Position numbers and translations under genes: made by a program. Below, piece after piece: positions 45,025 to 54,781 of a stretch of 64,000 bases of DNA (positions within the stretch are counted from its first letter, which is position 1; each line of letters opens with the position of its first letter). The stretch is from Akkermansia muciniphila (GTDB taxonomy: Bacteria; Verrucomicrobiota; Verrucomicrobiia; Verrucomicrobiales; Akkermansiaceae), in NCBI RefSeq assembly GCF_030848305.1, contig NZ_CP114598.1, forward strand, positions 124,001 to 188,000, in the 5' to 3' direction. The notes under the pieces were generated by a model. The model was given only the letters and a program-made list of their open reading frames with translations. It did no database searches and had not been told where the DNA came from.

Positions 45025-46206
45025 CTATTTGAAACGCACAGCATGCTTCTTGCTCAGGCGCAGGACGCTGCCCGGAGCCAGTTCCAAAACGGCGGAGGGA
45101 TCTGTCATTTTCACATCATTCAACTGGATGGCGCCGGGCGCGAAATGCTCCTTGCGGAGAACACCATTGGATTTTTTCACCTGGAAAACGTTTTCAAACA
45201 GGAAGGAAACCAGGGCCAGGGCATTCATGCCGGCAGGCAGGGAGGCAATCTCCACTTCCGGCAAATCCGCGGCGGCCAAGTCCCTCTTGGAAAAACGGGT
45301 TTCCCAGTCAGAACGCGCGGCATCCGCAACGGCGGAATCATGATAGCGGGCCGTGATTTTCCAAGCCAGGAGCTTTTTGGCTTCCATCGGATGCAATCCC
45401 ATGTCCCGCTTCTCGCCCAGCAGCACCAGGTAATAGCGGTCCATCAGTTCGTCGCTGGCGCTCATCATCTTGCCGAACATCATCTCCGGCGCCTCATCCA
45501 CGCCCACGTAATTCCCGTAGGACTTGGACATCTTCCGCACGCCGTCCAGACCTTCCAGAAGAGGCATCGTCATGGCGATCTGCGGCAGCATGCCTTCCTC
45601 CTTCTGAAGGTCGCGGCCCACCAGAATGTTGAAAAGCTGGTCCGTCCCGCCCAGTTCCACATCCGCGCGGATTTCCACGGAATCCCAGCCCTGCATAATC
45701 GGATACTGCATCTCATGCAGACGTACCTCCCTGCCGCTCTCCACACGGGCCTTGAAATCCTCCCGGGCCAGCATCTGCTGCATGGTCACGCGGGAATTAA
45801 GCCTCAGCACTTCCTCATACGTCATCTTGCGGAACCAGTCCCCATTGTACACGATCTCCGTTTTGTCACGGTCCAGAATCTTGAACGCCTGCTTGGTATA
45901 TGTCTTCGCATTCTCCAGCACCTGTTCACGGGAAAGGGGGGGGCGGGTCACGGAACGTCCGGAAGGGTCGCCGATCGTGGCGGTGAAATCCCCGATGAGC
46001 AAAACAGCCTGGTGGCCAAGTTCCTGGAACTGGCGCAATTTCTCAATAGCCACGGTATGGCCCAAATGGATGTCCGGAGCAGTAGGGTCCACGCCCAGCT
46101 TCACGCGCAGGGGGCGGCCCAGCTTGAGGCGCTCCTTCAGCTCTTCGCGGCTGATCACGACGGCGGTACCGCCCATCAATATGTCTAATTGCTCATCTAT
46201 AGTCAT
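45025..46206 (-). CDS. tyrS: Tyrosyl-tRNA synthetase
   Basis: Charges tRNA-Tyr. The signature DIHLGHTV and KMSKSYGN are present, and the shared S4 RNA-binding domain is at the C-terminus. The ATG at 46206 gives 393 residues, typical of the TyrZ-type branch. A C8/G8 tract lies inside the coding sequence near 45936-45943. It lies downstream of the lipoprotein gene with about 260 bp spacing. Confidence 0.95.
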   Translation of the reverse strand: MTIDEQLDILMGGTAVVISREELKERLKLGRPLRVKLGVDPTAPDIHLGHTVAIEKLRQFQELGHQAVLLIGDFTATIGDPSGRSVTRPPLSREQVLENAKTYTKQAFKILDRDKTEIVYNGDWFRKMTYEEVLRLNSRVTMQQMLAREDFKARVESGREVRLHEMQYPIMQGWDSVEIRADVELGGTDQLFNILVGRDLQKEEGMLPQIAMTMPLLEGLDGVRKMSKSYGNYVGVDEAPEMMFGKMMSASDELMDRYYLVLLGEKRDMGLHPMEAKKLLAWKITARYHDSAVADAARSDWETRFSKRDLAAADLPEVEIASLPAGMNALALVSFLFENVFQVKKSNGVLRKEHFAPGAIQLNDVKMTDPSAVLELAPGSVLRLSKKHAVRFK

Positions 46207-46470
46207 TGATCTGGCGCATAGAGTGCCGGGGGCGCCGCGCCTTTTCAAGCCTATATCCTGTGCACGGCTCATCGAACGCGATCAGGGAGTTCCCGCCACC
46301 GGTCCCGACAGGAGGAAAAAGGAACGGAAGAACAGGAGCGGATTCCACCCCGGAGAGCGGAATAAACGACACCCCGGTGCAGGATTTTTCCCCGCGCGGC
46401 CCTCCCGCCTGTTCCATATCACAAGAATGATACCCGGCCTCCTTCCTGCTGCGGAAGCTCCCCGCAAACT

Positions 46471-46692
46471 CTACAGAAGCTGGTACAGGCGGGGATAGGA
46501 AGCGTGGTTGGCGGTTATGTAATGCGGGCGCGGCTTGGGAACCGGCCTTGTCCGCCTGTGATTCCAGCCGTCACGATCATGATGATCATGGCGCGGCGGC
46601 CCGGAACGGTAATAATCATGCTCGTGGTGGCAGCCTGCGGCCAGAACGATTGAGGCTGCCGCGGCAAAAACAGGAATGATGTTCATCTTCAT
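46471..46692 (-). CDS. Small His-rich lipoprotein
   Basis: A 73-residue protein with a signal peptide and lipobox AAGC (Cys about residue 21) followed by a His/Arg/Pro-rich mature part (HHEHDYY, HDHHDRD). The His cluster could bind metal ions. No family is recognised. Confidence 0.6.
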   Translation of the reverse strand: MKMNIIPVFAAAASIVLAAGCHHEHDYYRSGPPRHDHHDRDGWNHRRTRPVPKPRPHYITANHASYPRLYQLL

Positions 46693-46745
46693 CTTTCTTC
46701 ATGGTAAGACAGCCCGGCGACGGGAATGCGAACGGAAAAAGTCTG

Positions 46746-47108
46746 TCACCCGAGCAAACGCTCCCTGTTAACGAAGAAAACGGCCCCCAATACACATAAA
46801 AACGCCCACAGGTAATCCCACTTCCATTTTTCTCCGATGTAGAACAGGGCGAAAGGAATAAACACGCACAGGGTAATCACCTCCTGCATAATCTTGAGCT
46901 GGGCCACGTTAAGCCCGCCCGCACTGCCCAGGCGGTTGGCGGGAATCATGAAGCAATATTCAAAGAACGCCAATCCCCAGCTCATCAAAATAATCATCAG
47001 CAGAGGCTTGTCATCCGCCCCGGAACCCTTCTTCAGATGGCCGTACCACGCCCACGTCATAAAAACGTTGGAGACCACCAGCATGGAAATCGTTAACGCA
47101 ATCTTCAT
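46746..47108 (-). CDS. DMT-superfamily small membrane protein (DUF486)
   Basis: A 120-residue protein with four hydrophobic helices. The DUF486 features WGLAFFEYCFMIPANRLGS and FALFYIGEKWKWDYLWAF are seen. Function is unknown. It follows oppC by 18 bp and may be in the same transcript. Confidence 0.85.
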   Translation of the reverse strand: MKIALTISMLVVSNVFMTWAWYGHLKKGSGADDKPLLMIILMSWGLAFFEYCFMIPANRLGSAGGLNVAQLKIMQEVITLCVFIPFALFYIGEKWKWDYLWAFLCVLGAVFFVNRERLLG

Positions 47109-47126
47109 GATTTTTACTTAAAAATA

Positions 47127-48083
47127 TCAATCCCTGGAGGACTTGGGATCCAGAGCGTCCCGCAAGCCGTCCCCCAGGAAATTCAGCGCCAGCAGGGTAG
47201 CTGAAAACAGGAGCGCCGGGAACAGAAGCAATTCCGGACTAACCTCCATGCGGTCCGCACCTTCCTTAATCAGCGTTCCCCATGAGGAATTGGGAGCCTT
47301 CACGCCCAGCCCCAGAAAGGACAGAACGGCTTCCAGCAGCATGATGCCGGGAACGGCCAGCGTCGTGTACACGATGACGGTTCCGAACAAATTCGGAGCA
47401 ATATGGCGGAACAGAATTTTCATGTGACCAATGCCCAGGGAGCGGGCGGCTTCCACGAACTCCTGCCCTTTCAGCTCCATCGTCTGCGTGCGGACAATGC
47501 GCGCCAGCGTCAGCCAACCCAAAGCGCCGATGGCGATGAACAGGGGAATCAGCCCGGTCATGGGGCTCACCATTTCCACAGACCAGCCCGTCATGCCGGA
47601 AACCCACTGCGTCAGCCTCCGGGCCGGCTCCTCCACGGACAGGGAAAAAATAATCACCAGCACAATGAACGGCAGGGCAAAAAGCACATCCACCAGGCGC
47701 ATCATCAGGGCGTCCAGCCTGCCTCCGGCATAACCGGAAACCAGTCCGTACGCCACGCCGATCACCAGGGAAACGCCCGTGGCGACCACGCCCACCAGCA
47801 GGGAAATGCGGCCGCCGTACAACACGCGCGCCAGCAGATCCCGCCCAAGCTGGTCCGTGCCGAACCAATGCCCCCAGGAAGGGCTTTCCGCAATCCGGGA
47901 CAAATCCTGCACATTAGGATGCGGAAGCCACGGCAGCAGGGGCCCCAGAAAACAGACCGCCGCAATCAGCGCCAGCGCCAGCAGGGAAAACATGGCCGCC
48001 CGGTTGCGGGAAAGACGCAAAAAGGCGTCCTTCCACAGGGAGGAACCCTGTTCCTCCGTCCTGTTCCATCCTCTTCTTCTCAT
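47127..48083 (-). CDS. oppC: Oligopeptide ABC permease OppC
   Basis: An inner-membrane permease of 318 residues with five to six helices. The OppC N-terminal helix is followed by GTDQLGRDLLARVLYGGR and the EAA-loop EAARSLGIGHMKILFRHIAPN. The ATG at 48083 overlaps the oppB stop (ATGA); the frame opens further upstream only inside oppB. Confidence 0.9.
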   Translation of the reverse strand: MRRRGWNRTEEQGSSLWKDAFLRLSRNRAAMFSLLALALIAAVCFLGPLLPWLPHPNVQDLSRIAESPSWGHWFGTDQLGRDLLARVLYGGRISLLVGVVATGVSLVIGVAYGLVSGYAGGRLDALMMRLVDVLFALPFIVLVIIFSLSVEEPARRLTQWVSGMTGWSVEMVSPMTGLIPLFIAIGALGWLTLARIVRTQTMELKGQEFVEAARSLGIGHMKILFRHIAPNLFGTVIVYTTLAVPGIMLLEAVLSFLGLGVKAPNSSWGTLIKEGADRMEVSPELLLFPALLFSATLLALNFLGDGLRDALDPKSSRD

Positions 48084-49003
48084 GATTCCTTTCTCAATCT
48101 CGGGTTGACGGCCATTTGCACCAGGTCCACACCCAGATTGGCCGCGACGATCAGAATACCGTAAAACAGAACAAGGCCCTGGATGAGAAAATAATCCCGG
48201 TCCGTTGTCGCGTTCACGAAATGCTGGCCCATGCCGGGAACCTGGAAGCAGGTCTCCACCACAAAGGAACCGGTAATCATGGCGGCAAAAGCAGGCCCCA
48301 GATAGGAAAGGGCCGGAATCAGGCCGCCTCGCAAAGCGTGCTTCCAAACCGTACGGAAAGGCCCCGCCCCCTTGGCCCGAGCCGTCCGGATAAAATCCTG
48401 CCCCAGCACTTCAAGCATGCCGCCGCGCGTCAGGCGCGCCAGATATGCGGCATTCACCAGACCCAGCGTCAAAGCCGGGAGCACCACGCAACCGGGAGAA
48501 TCCCATCCGGCTACACTCAAGCCGGGCACATGCATGCCCAGAGCCACGCCCAGCACCGGAGCCACGACAAAGGCGGGAATGCAGATGCCGGCCATGGAAA
48601 CCAGCATCACCCACCAATCCATCCACCGGTTCTTGTACAGAGCCGCCACGATTCCGGCGGGAATCCCCGCCAGAATGGAAATAGCCATGCCTATGACGCC
48701 AAGCTGGAGGGAAACAGGAAATGACTGGCCGATCATATCCGCCACGCTGACGCCTTCCTTCACCAAAGACGGTCCCAGGTCGCCATGCGCCAGCATGTTC
48801 CACCAGTAACGCCCGTATTGAACCAGGGAGGGCTGATCCAGCCCGTAACTGGCCTGAAGCTGCTGGAGGACATGCTCCGGCAGCTTCTTTTCCCCCATGA
48901 AGGGGTGCCCCGGCAACAGGCGTATCAGGAAAAACGTCACGGTCTCCAGCACCAGCAGGACCAGAAGCCCCTGCCCCAGGCGTTTCAGAATCATCCTGGT
49001 CAA
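48080..49003 (-). CDS. oppB: Oligopeptide ABC permease OppB
   Basis: A 307-residue permease with a typical OppB start (ILKRLGQGLLVLLVLETVTFFLIRLLPG) and the EAA-type loop RTARAKGAGPFRTVWKHALR. Its start overlaps the oppA stop and its stop overlaps oppC, so the three are translationally coupled. Confidence 0.93.
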   Translation of the reverse strand: MTRMILKRLGQGLLVLLVLETVTFFLIRLLPGHPFMGEKKLPEHVLQQLQASYGLDQPSLVQYGRYWWNMLAHGDLGPSLVKEGVSVADMIGQSFPVSLQLGVIGMAISILAGIPAGIVAALYKNRWMDWWVMLVSMAGICIPAFVVAPVLGVALGMHVPGLSVAGWDSPGCVVLPALTLGLVNAAYLARLTRGGMLEVLGQDFIRTARAKGAGPFRTVWKHALRGGLIPALSYLGPAFAAMITGSFVVETCFQVPGMGQHFVNATTDRDYFLIQGLVLFYGILIVAANLGVDLVQMAVNPRLRKES

Positions 49004-50859
49004 GGCGCGGCCTCCTTCCCATGTTCCCGGTCGGCGTCCAGGCTGATATCCTCAAACAAATGGTTGTCCAGCAGCAGGGGACGCCACCCACGCACCTCCG
49101 GCCTCTTCAAATAGGACCGTTTGGCCCAATACAGGGGAATCACCGGGGATTCGGAAAGCATCAGCGCTTCCGCACGGGCCAGCAGGGCCATGCGCTTCTC
49201 CTGGTCTCCCGTGGCGCGGCTCTCCGCCAGCAGGCGTTCATACTCCGGATGAGACCAGCCCGTATTATTGTTCCCGGAGGCGGAACCCCACAAATCCAGA
49301 AAACTGGAAGGGTCCAGATAATCCCCGGACCATGAGGAGGAACTAAAATCATACTGCATGGAATTCTGCGCGAACTTGTAGGCCGTCCACTCACAGGAAC
49401 GGATATCCACATGAATCCCCAGATGCTTTTTCCACATGCCCTGGATGGCTTCCGCCATCGTCTTCTGAACTTCGCGGGATGTAGTCATCAGCTCCAGCCG
49501 GGGAAACCCCTTCCCGCCGGGAAAACCGGCCTGGGCCAGCAGGGAACGCGCTTTCTCCGGATTGAACTCCACCCCATGCGGCGTCTTGTATCCGGCGCCG
49601 TCCGGCGTAAAGCCGAAGCACGGCTGGCCGCCGCCGCACACCACATCCCGCACCAGGGCCTCCCGGTCCACCGCCAGGGAAAGGGCCCGCCTGACCCGGG
49701 TGTCATCCAGAGGCGCACGCGACGTATTCAGACGGTAAAAAATAGTCACGTAATAATCATCCTGGCAAAAATCATCCCCTCCGCGCTCCCGGGCATAAGC
49801 CGTCATCTCCGGAGGCACATTGTTGGTGACATGAAGCTTGCCGTTGAAAAACATGCGGGTTTCCGTAAAGCCGTTCACGGTAGGAAGAAAACGGACTCCA
49901 TTCAGCCGGACGGCGGAAGCGTTCCGGTACCGGGGATTGCGGCGCACCTCCACATAATCATTGAACCGGTGCTCCGCCATGAGAAAAGGTCCGTTCCCTA
50001 CGGCCGCTCCGGGCCGCATCCATCCCCCCGTCCTGTCCAGCATGCCGCCGCGGGCTTCCACGGCATGGCGGGGAACCGGGAACCAGGTGCAGTGAAGCAG
50101 CAGCAGGGGAAGCTGGGGCATCGGGGAACGCAGCTCCATCTCCAGGGTATAATCATCCGCGGCGCGCACGCCCACGCGGGCTTCCTCCCATAAATCCGGC
50201 TTTCCGGCCCGAACATCCTCCAACATCCGCGCCGCAATCTTCCGCGCTCCTTCCTCCGGCATCCCGGCCGGCCACTCCATCAGGGAAGGAGCATCCCGCA
50301 GAGCCTCCAGCTCACCGGCTCCCATGCCGTCCAGCCTCTCCCAATCCACCCCGGCCAACACTTTCTCATCCAACCCCTCTTCCCCGGCCAGCCGGGAACC
50401 GGGACCGCACAGCAGCAGGCTGCGCCTGTTCCGGTTATAGGCTTCCGCATTCTTCAGCGGATAAAGCATGTCCGCGTACCTCCCGCCAAACCCCGGATGA
50501 AGCAGGCGATGATAGGCATAAACGAAATCATGAGCCGTCACAGGAACGCCGTCGCTCCACACGGTTCCCTTCCGCAGGGCAAAACGCCACTTGTCCGCCT
50601 CCGGACTGTGCGTCCACGACTCCGCCACAGCGGGATGAAAAACGGCATCATCCCTGGAATCCCCGCGCAGCAGCCCCTCCATGACGGCATTGATCATCTT
50701 GAAATCGGAAACGGAAGTGGCGATGTGGGGGTCAAAACTCTGGGGCTCCGCATTATTGCCCACGATGAGCACTCCTGCCTCCTGAGCCCGTTCCACGCTC
50801 GTGCGCGTATCGCATCCGGCGAGCAAAAGCATCACACAGAACATCATGAACAGGCGCAT
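49000..50859 (-). CDS. oppA: Oligopeptide-binding lipoprotein OppA
   Basis: A 619-residue substrate-binding lipoprotein with lipobox LLAGC (Cys about 16). Family features include GNNAEPQSFDPHIA, FHPAVAESW and NTGWSHPEYERLL near the C-terminus. It captures peptides for OppBC. No OppD or OppF ATPase is in this window, so energy must come from ATPases encoded elsewhere. Confidence 0.93.
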   Translation of the reverse strand: MRLFMMFCVMLLLAGCDTRTSVERAQEAGVLIVGNNAEPQSFDPHIATSVSDFKMINAVMEGLLRGDSRDDAVFHPAVAESWTHSPEADKWRFALRKGTVWSDGVPVTAHDFVYAYHRLLHPGFGGRYADMLYPLKNAEAYNRNRRSLLLCGPGSRLAGEEGLDEKVLAGVDWERLDGMGAGELEALRDAPSLMEWPAGMPEEGARKIAARMLEDVRAGKPDLWEEARVGVRAADDYTLEMELRSPMPQLPLLLLHCTWFPVPRHAVEARGGMLDRTGGWMRPGAAVGNGPFLMAEHRFNDYVEVRRNPRYRNASAVRLNGVRFLPTVNGFTETRMFFNGKLHVTNNVPPEMTAYARERGGDDFCQDDYYVTIFYRLNTSRAPLDDTRVRRALSLAVDREALVRDVVCGGGQPCFGFTPDGAGYKTPHGVEFNPEKARSLLAQAGFPGGKGFPRLELMTTSREVQKTMAEAIQGMWKKHLGIHVDIRSCEWTAYKFAQNSMQYDFSSSSWSGDYLDPSSFLDLWGSASGNNNTGWSHPEYERLLAESRATGDQEKRMALLARAEALMLSESPVIPLYWAKRSYLKRPEVRGWRPLLLDNHLFEDISLDADREHGKEAAP

Positions 50860-51143
50860 GGCGGGATTCTGTCAGGTTTCCTTCCCGTACGCAAGGCTTC
50901 ACGTCAAGAAATACGGCGGCAAATCCACAACGGCCGGAGCGCCCGACCAGGAGCGGAAGGCCCCCCGGAACCTTTATCCCGCCCGGCTCTCAGTTCTGCG
51001 GCTTAACAATATATTTTCTTTCGTACGATCATCATACACATAAAATTTCACGGAAAGAAAGAAGCCCCTCTTCCTTGTTGGTCTTTTATAAAACGGGGGG
51101 GTTTATCCTGTTCCCCCGGTTATTCCTCCTCTAAATCTTTCCC

Positions 51144-53279
51144 ATGTTTAAATTCAAACACCGAACATCCCGTATCTTGACCGTACTCGTGGGGATAATC
51201 TCCATTCAGGCAGGAAATGCCGTCACCGCCTCGTGGCTCAGACCTTATATTAATGGTGAAGAAATAGTCGGAACTACGCTGGAAAGCCGTTACAGCGCGC
51301 CTGACGGAGAATCCGCCAATCCCGTAATCCGGTGGGAAAAAGCAGATGTCCGGGACGGAAAAACCGTAGTGGTTCAGCAGGGCCGTGATGCGGAATCCTA
51401 CACCCTGACGGACAAGGATGCAGGAAAATATTTCCGGATTATTGTGGGCTGCGGAACCAAAGACGCGGCTGCCAGCCAGTGGATCGGCCCGGTCATCACG
51501 GAAAAACAGGCGGAAAGCATCAATAACCGTTTCCATCCCGGCAGGAGCTACCGGGAAAATGTGGACGAGCTTCAAAAAGAACTATCTGAAAAACTCCGAA
51601 ACGCCGTATACTTTACCGTAAATACGGACAAGCTGCATGGAGCTCCCTGCGCGATGGCCGGAAATAAACGAATCCCTCTGCCCGAAGATATCAGACCTTT
51701 CCGGGAAAACGGGAAAATCTATATCAGCCAACCCTTTGTACAGGCCGTTTTCAACAGGGAACTGCCCGATGAAATCATGGAGGAAGCAGCCGGACAGAAA
51801 GCTTATGAAATAAATAATGTGGCCAGGGTTCTGCAACTCAACCTCTGGCTGGGAGACAAGGCAAAATCTCCCGTACCAAACTTTCGCATGCAGCCCATGG
51901 CGGAAGGGCTGGTGATTCTCTCTCCTGAAAAAGACATCTTCTCTCCAGTAGAAGACCGTGACCTGATTAATGAAGCCGTCAACGGACTCTTCGATTTCAA
52001 GGCCGATAATAAACAGTTAAAATGGTTTCGGGATGCCAAATTCGGCTTGTTTGTTCACTGGAACCCTTCTTCCCTGCTGGAACGGGAAATAAGCTGGGAA
52101 CGCAATGCTGCGCGTCCCAAAGACAGCGCCAGCGGCCATAACAATACTGTAGACTTTGAGTACGACTCCGCCCACCGCCGCTTCACCCCCAAGCAATATG
52201 ACCCCAGAAAATGGATGTCCGTCGCCAAAAAAAGCGGTATGAAATATGCCGTGCTGACCACCAAGCATCACGACGGCTTCTCTAACTTCCCCTCCGACTA
52301 CGACACGTTCACCATTGCCGCCACTCCCTACGGCAAAGACATCGTGGAACAATTCGCGGCGGCAGTTCATGCGGCCGGGCTCAGACTGGGATTTTATTAT
52401 TCTGGACGAGACTGGTACAATCCCTACTACTTGACCGACCAGCACTACCGCTATCTGGAATACTACTTCGGCCAGGTCAGCGAACTGCTCACCCGCTACG
52501 GCCAGGTGGATGTGCTCTGGTTCGACAGCCTGGGCAATAGCTCCCTCAACCAGTGGGATCCCCGCACTATGATGCGCCGCATCAAGCAGTACCAGCCGGA
52601 CATTCTGATCAACAACCGCATGAACAGCACCCGCGGAGGCAATAAGGAACCGCTGCCCGACGACCTGAAAGGGGATTTCCTGACGCCGGAATGCAAGCTA
52701 GGCCCCTTCAATACCCAAACGCCCTGGGAAAGCTGCATGACCGTAGCGGATATCCCCGGCACCCGCTGGACGGGCAACTGGTCCTACACATCCAAGGCAA
52801 TACCCAAGCCCGTCGAAACCTCTATCAGATTCCTGATCAATAACATTGTCAAGGACGGCAACCTGCTTTACAACATCGGCCCCACTCCACTGGGAACATT
52901 TGATCCGAAACAGACTGAAACTTTCCTGTCCATGGGAAAATGGATTGCTCTCTACAGGGAGGCTATTTACAACACCCGCGGAGGCCCCTACAGGGACCAG
53001 CCATGGGGAGGCAGCTGCTACAGGGCGGATCACAACGGCAAAAAAACCGTTTATCTTCACGTCAGCCCGCTGATTGCCCGACAAGGAAAAGAGCTAAAGG
53101 GAAATACCCCCCTGTTCATCAAAGATATCGGGGAAAAATTCACGAGAGCGACCCTCATTGTGGACGGCATCGGAAACGGAAAAGCCGTCAGGCTTGAAAA
53201 GGAAGGAAACCAGTACAAAATCACTTTGCCCGAGGGTGTCACCTGGGACAGGTTGGACACCGTCATCAAACTTCAATAA
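51144..53279 (+). CDS. GH29 alpha-L-fucosidase, secreted
   Basis: Removes terminal fucose, probably from mucin O-glycans. It has a signal peptide (about 1-28), an Ig-like N-terminal region (about 30-115, WLRPYINGEEIVGT), an extra N-terminal domain, then the GH29 TIM barrel from about residue 290 (AKFGLFVHWNP, HHDGFSNF) with nucleophile Asp461 in VLWFDSLG, and a C-terminal beta domain. At 711 residues it is longer than simple GH29 enzymes. The leader has a G7 run capable of a small hairpin about 45 bp before the ATG. Confidence 0.9.
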   Translation: MFKFKHRTSRILTVLVGIISIQAGNAVTASWLRPYINGEEIVGTTLESRYSAPDGESANPVIRWEKADVRDGKTVVVQQGRDAESYTLTDKDAGKYFRIIVGCGTKDAAASQWIGPVITEKQAESINNRFHPGRSYRENVDELQKELSEKLRNAVYFTVNTDKLHGAPCAMAGNKRIPLPEDIRPFRENGKIYISQPFVQAVFNRELPDEIMEEAAGQKAYEINNVARVLQLNLWLGDKAKSPVPNFRMQPMAEGLVILSPEKDIFSPVEDRDLINEAVNGLFDFKADNKQLKWFRDAKFGLFVHWNPSSLLEREISWERNAARPKDSASGHNNTVDFEYDSAHRRFTPKQYDPRKWMSVAKKSGMKYAVLTTKHHDGFSNFPSDYDTFTIAATPYGKDIVEQFAAAVHAAGLRLGFYYSGRDWYNPYYLTDQHYRYLEYYFGQVSELLTRYGQVDVLWFDSLGNSSLNQWDPRTMMRRIKQYQPDILINNRMNSTRGGNKEPLPDDLKGDFLTPECKLGPFNTQTPWESCMTVADIPGTRWTGNWSYTSKAIPKPVETSIRFLINNIVKDGNLLYNIGPTPLGTFDPKQTETFLSMGKWIALYREAIYNTRGGPYRDQPWGGSCYRADHNGKKTVYLHVSPLIARQGKELKGNTPLFIKDIGEKFTRATLIVDGIGNGKAVRLEKEGNQYKITLPEGVTWDRLDTVIKLQ

Positions 53280-53605
53280 CCCAACAGCATGCTATTCCCG
53301 CACTCTCTCCTGGACCGGATTTTTAATGCCGGAGAAGAGTGTTGCCGCCACACGACACTCTTGCTTAGCCCATATACCCGACCTGACGGAATCGGCAGCG
53401 AATCCTGACTTTCATCACTCCCGCAGCAGGATGCGCCGGCAACGCGTGCCGCAGGAAAACAGCGGCCTTCATGAGCCACCATGTCTCCTTTCCGTCATCC
53501 CTTTTGAGTAACCGGAGAAACAGAGGGAAAGCAAAAACCCCGCAACGGCAGAAAACCGTTGCGGGGCCGATTCCCAAATCAGGGGAAAGGAAAAAGCAGC
53601 TTTAA
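53280..53605. other. Intergenic region after the fucosidase
   Basis: About 325 bp between convergent genes. It contains a weak 8-bp hairpin (53335-53362) that may end the fucosidase transcript and the strong terminator of the thioredoxin gene (listed separately). No gene is recognised. Confidence 0.5.
53533..53566 (-). terminator. Terminator of the thioredoxin-family gene
   Basis: On the minus strand CCCCGCAACGG pairs with CCGTTGCGGGG and is followed by TTTTTGC. It lies about 40 bp after the stop at 53606. Confidence 0.88.
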
Positions 53606-54571
53606 TTATTTGCTCTGCGCTTTTTTGGCGGCGTCAATCTGGGCCTTGATCTTATCCTTGTTGGCAAGAACGCCGGCCTTGATGCGAGGGGCCTGCATCC
53701 CGATTTCCGTTCCCGGCTTCAATTCGGCCACCTTATCCAGAATCAAAACGGCGCCGTCCACATCACCGGTGGAATTCAGATAGGTTCCGAACTCCATCAT
53801 CAGCAACTGCTGCTGTGTTTCCGGCAGAAGCTTGTCACGGTCGGGATACGCCTTAACCACCTGAAGGGCTTCCGCAGGCGTCGTCTTGTCCGTCAGCTTG
53901 CCGGCAAGATAATTCTGCACGTCCTTCTGTTCCTTTTTAAGCAGGTCAGCATGGGCGTCTGCAGCTTTCAAGCCGGACTTGTCCTCTTTGTCCAGCTTCT
54001 TGATTTCCGCTTTCACGTCACCATAAAAATTGTCCACATATTCCTTAGGAGCCAGCTTGAGCACTTCCATCAAAGCGGCAACCTTCGCTTCATCCGTAGC
54101 AGCCTTGGCGACATTCGCTTCCGCGGCGCTTAGCGCTTCCTTGTTCTTCAGGGCATCCTGCATGGCTTTCATGACATCATCCCCGGAACGCCCCCCGACA
54201 AATCCCCCAAAAGGCTTGCCGGAAGCGTCCGCAAACACAACGGTCGGGAATCCCCGCACGCCGTACTGCTGGGCAAGTTTTTCATTGGCGGCTTTCATTT
54301 CCTTGGACTGTTCCTTGCCGCGCGGATAATCCAGCTCCACCAGAACGAAATTTTTCTGCGCTTCCTTCTGGAAGTCCGGCTTGCTGAATACGTTGGCGCG
54401 GAGCTGCATGCAGGGAGGGCACCAGTCGGAACCGGTGAACTCGATCATTAAATCCTTTTTCTGTTCGGCGGCCTGTTTTTTGGCGGCATCCATATCGGTA
54501 ATCCACCCTTCCGCGGCAAAACAGGGAGCGACGCAGGCGGCAACAACTACTGGCAGAATTTGTCTAATCAT
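53606..54571 (-). CDS. Secreted thioredoxin-family protein with extended C-terminus
   Basis: A periplasmic thiol protein: signal peptide (about 1-20), thioredoxin fold with active site WCPPC (Cys51, Cys54) and the cis-proline region GFPTVVFAD, then a roughly 170-residue helical extension unique in sequence. The CPPC site suggests reducing or isomerising activity. The ATG at 54571 starts the leader; upstream in-frame codons lack signal-peptide properties. Confidence 0.83.
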   Translation of the reverse strand: MIRQILPVVVAACVAPCFAAEGWITDMDAAKKQAAEQKKDLMIEFTGSDWCPPCMQLRANVFSKPDFQKEAQKNFVLVELDYPRGKEQSKEMKAANEKLAQQYGVRGFPTVVFADASGKPFGGFVGGRSGDDVMKAMQDALKNKEALSAAEANVAKAATDEAKVAALMEVLKLAPKEYVDNFYGDVKAEIKKLDKEDKSGLKAADAHADLLKKEQKDVQNYLAGKLTDKTTPAEALQVVKAYPDRDKLLPETQQQLLMMEFGTYLNSTGDVDGAVLILDKVAELKPGTEIGMQAPRIKAGVLANKDKIKAQIDAAKKAQSK

Positions 54572-54645
54572 ATCTACAATTTGATATTGTAAAATCGGAC
54601 AGCCCGCGTCAATCCCTTGTTCAATAATTTTTGGAAAATTCCAGA

Positions 54646-54678
54646 CGGAAAGCATTTCCCGGGAAAAAATGCTTTCCG
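54646..54678. repeat. Perfect 12-bp inverted repeat in a divergent promoter region
   Basis: CGGAAAGCATTT pairs with AAATGCTTTCCG around a 9-base loop (CCCGGGAAA). It lies between the divergent thioredoxin and carboxynorspermidine synthase genes, about 100 bp before the latter. It may be a protein-binding site or a leader hairpin. Confidence 0.5.
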
Positions 54679-54781
54679 GAAACCAAAGTCACAGCCGGGC
54701 CGAACCGAAGGGAAAAGGGTATTGTCGCACAAAATCAGGGGTTGCCTTTCAGCCTGTTTTCACTTATGTACTGAACCTATC

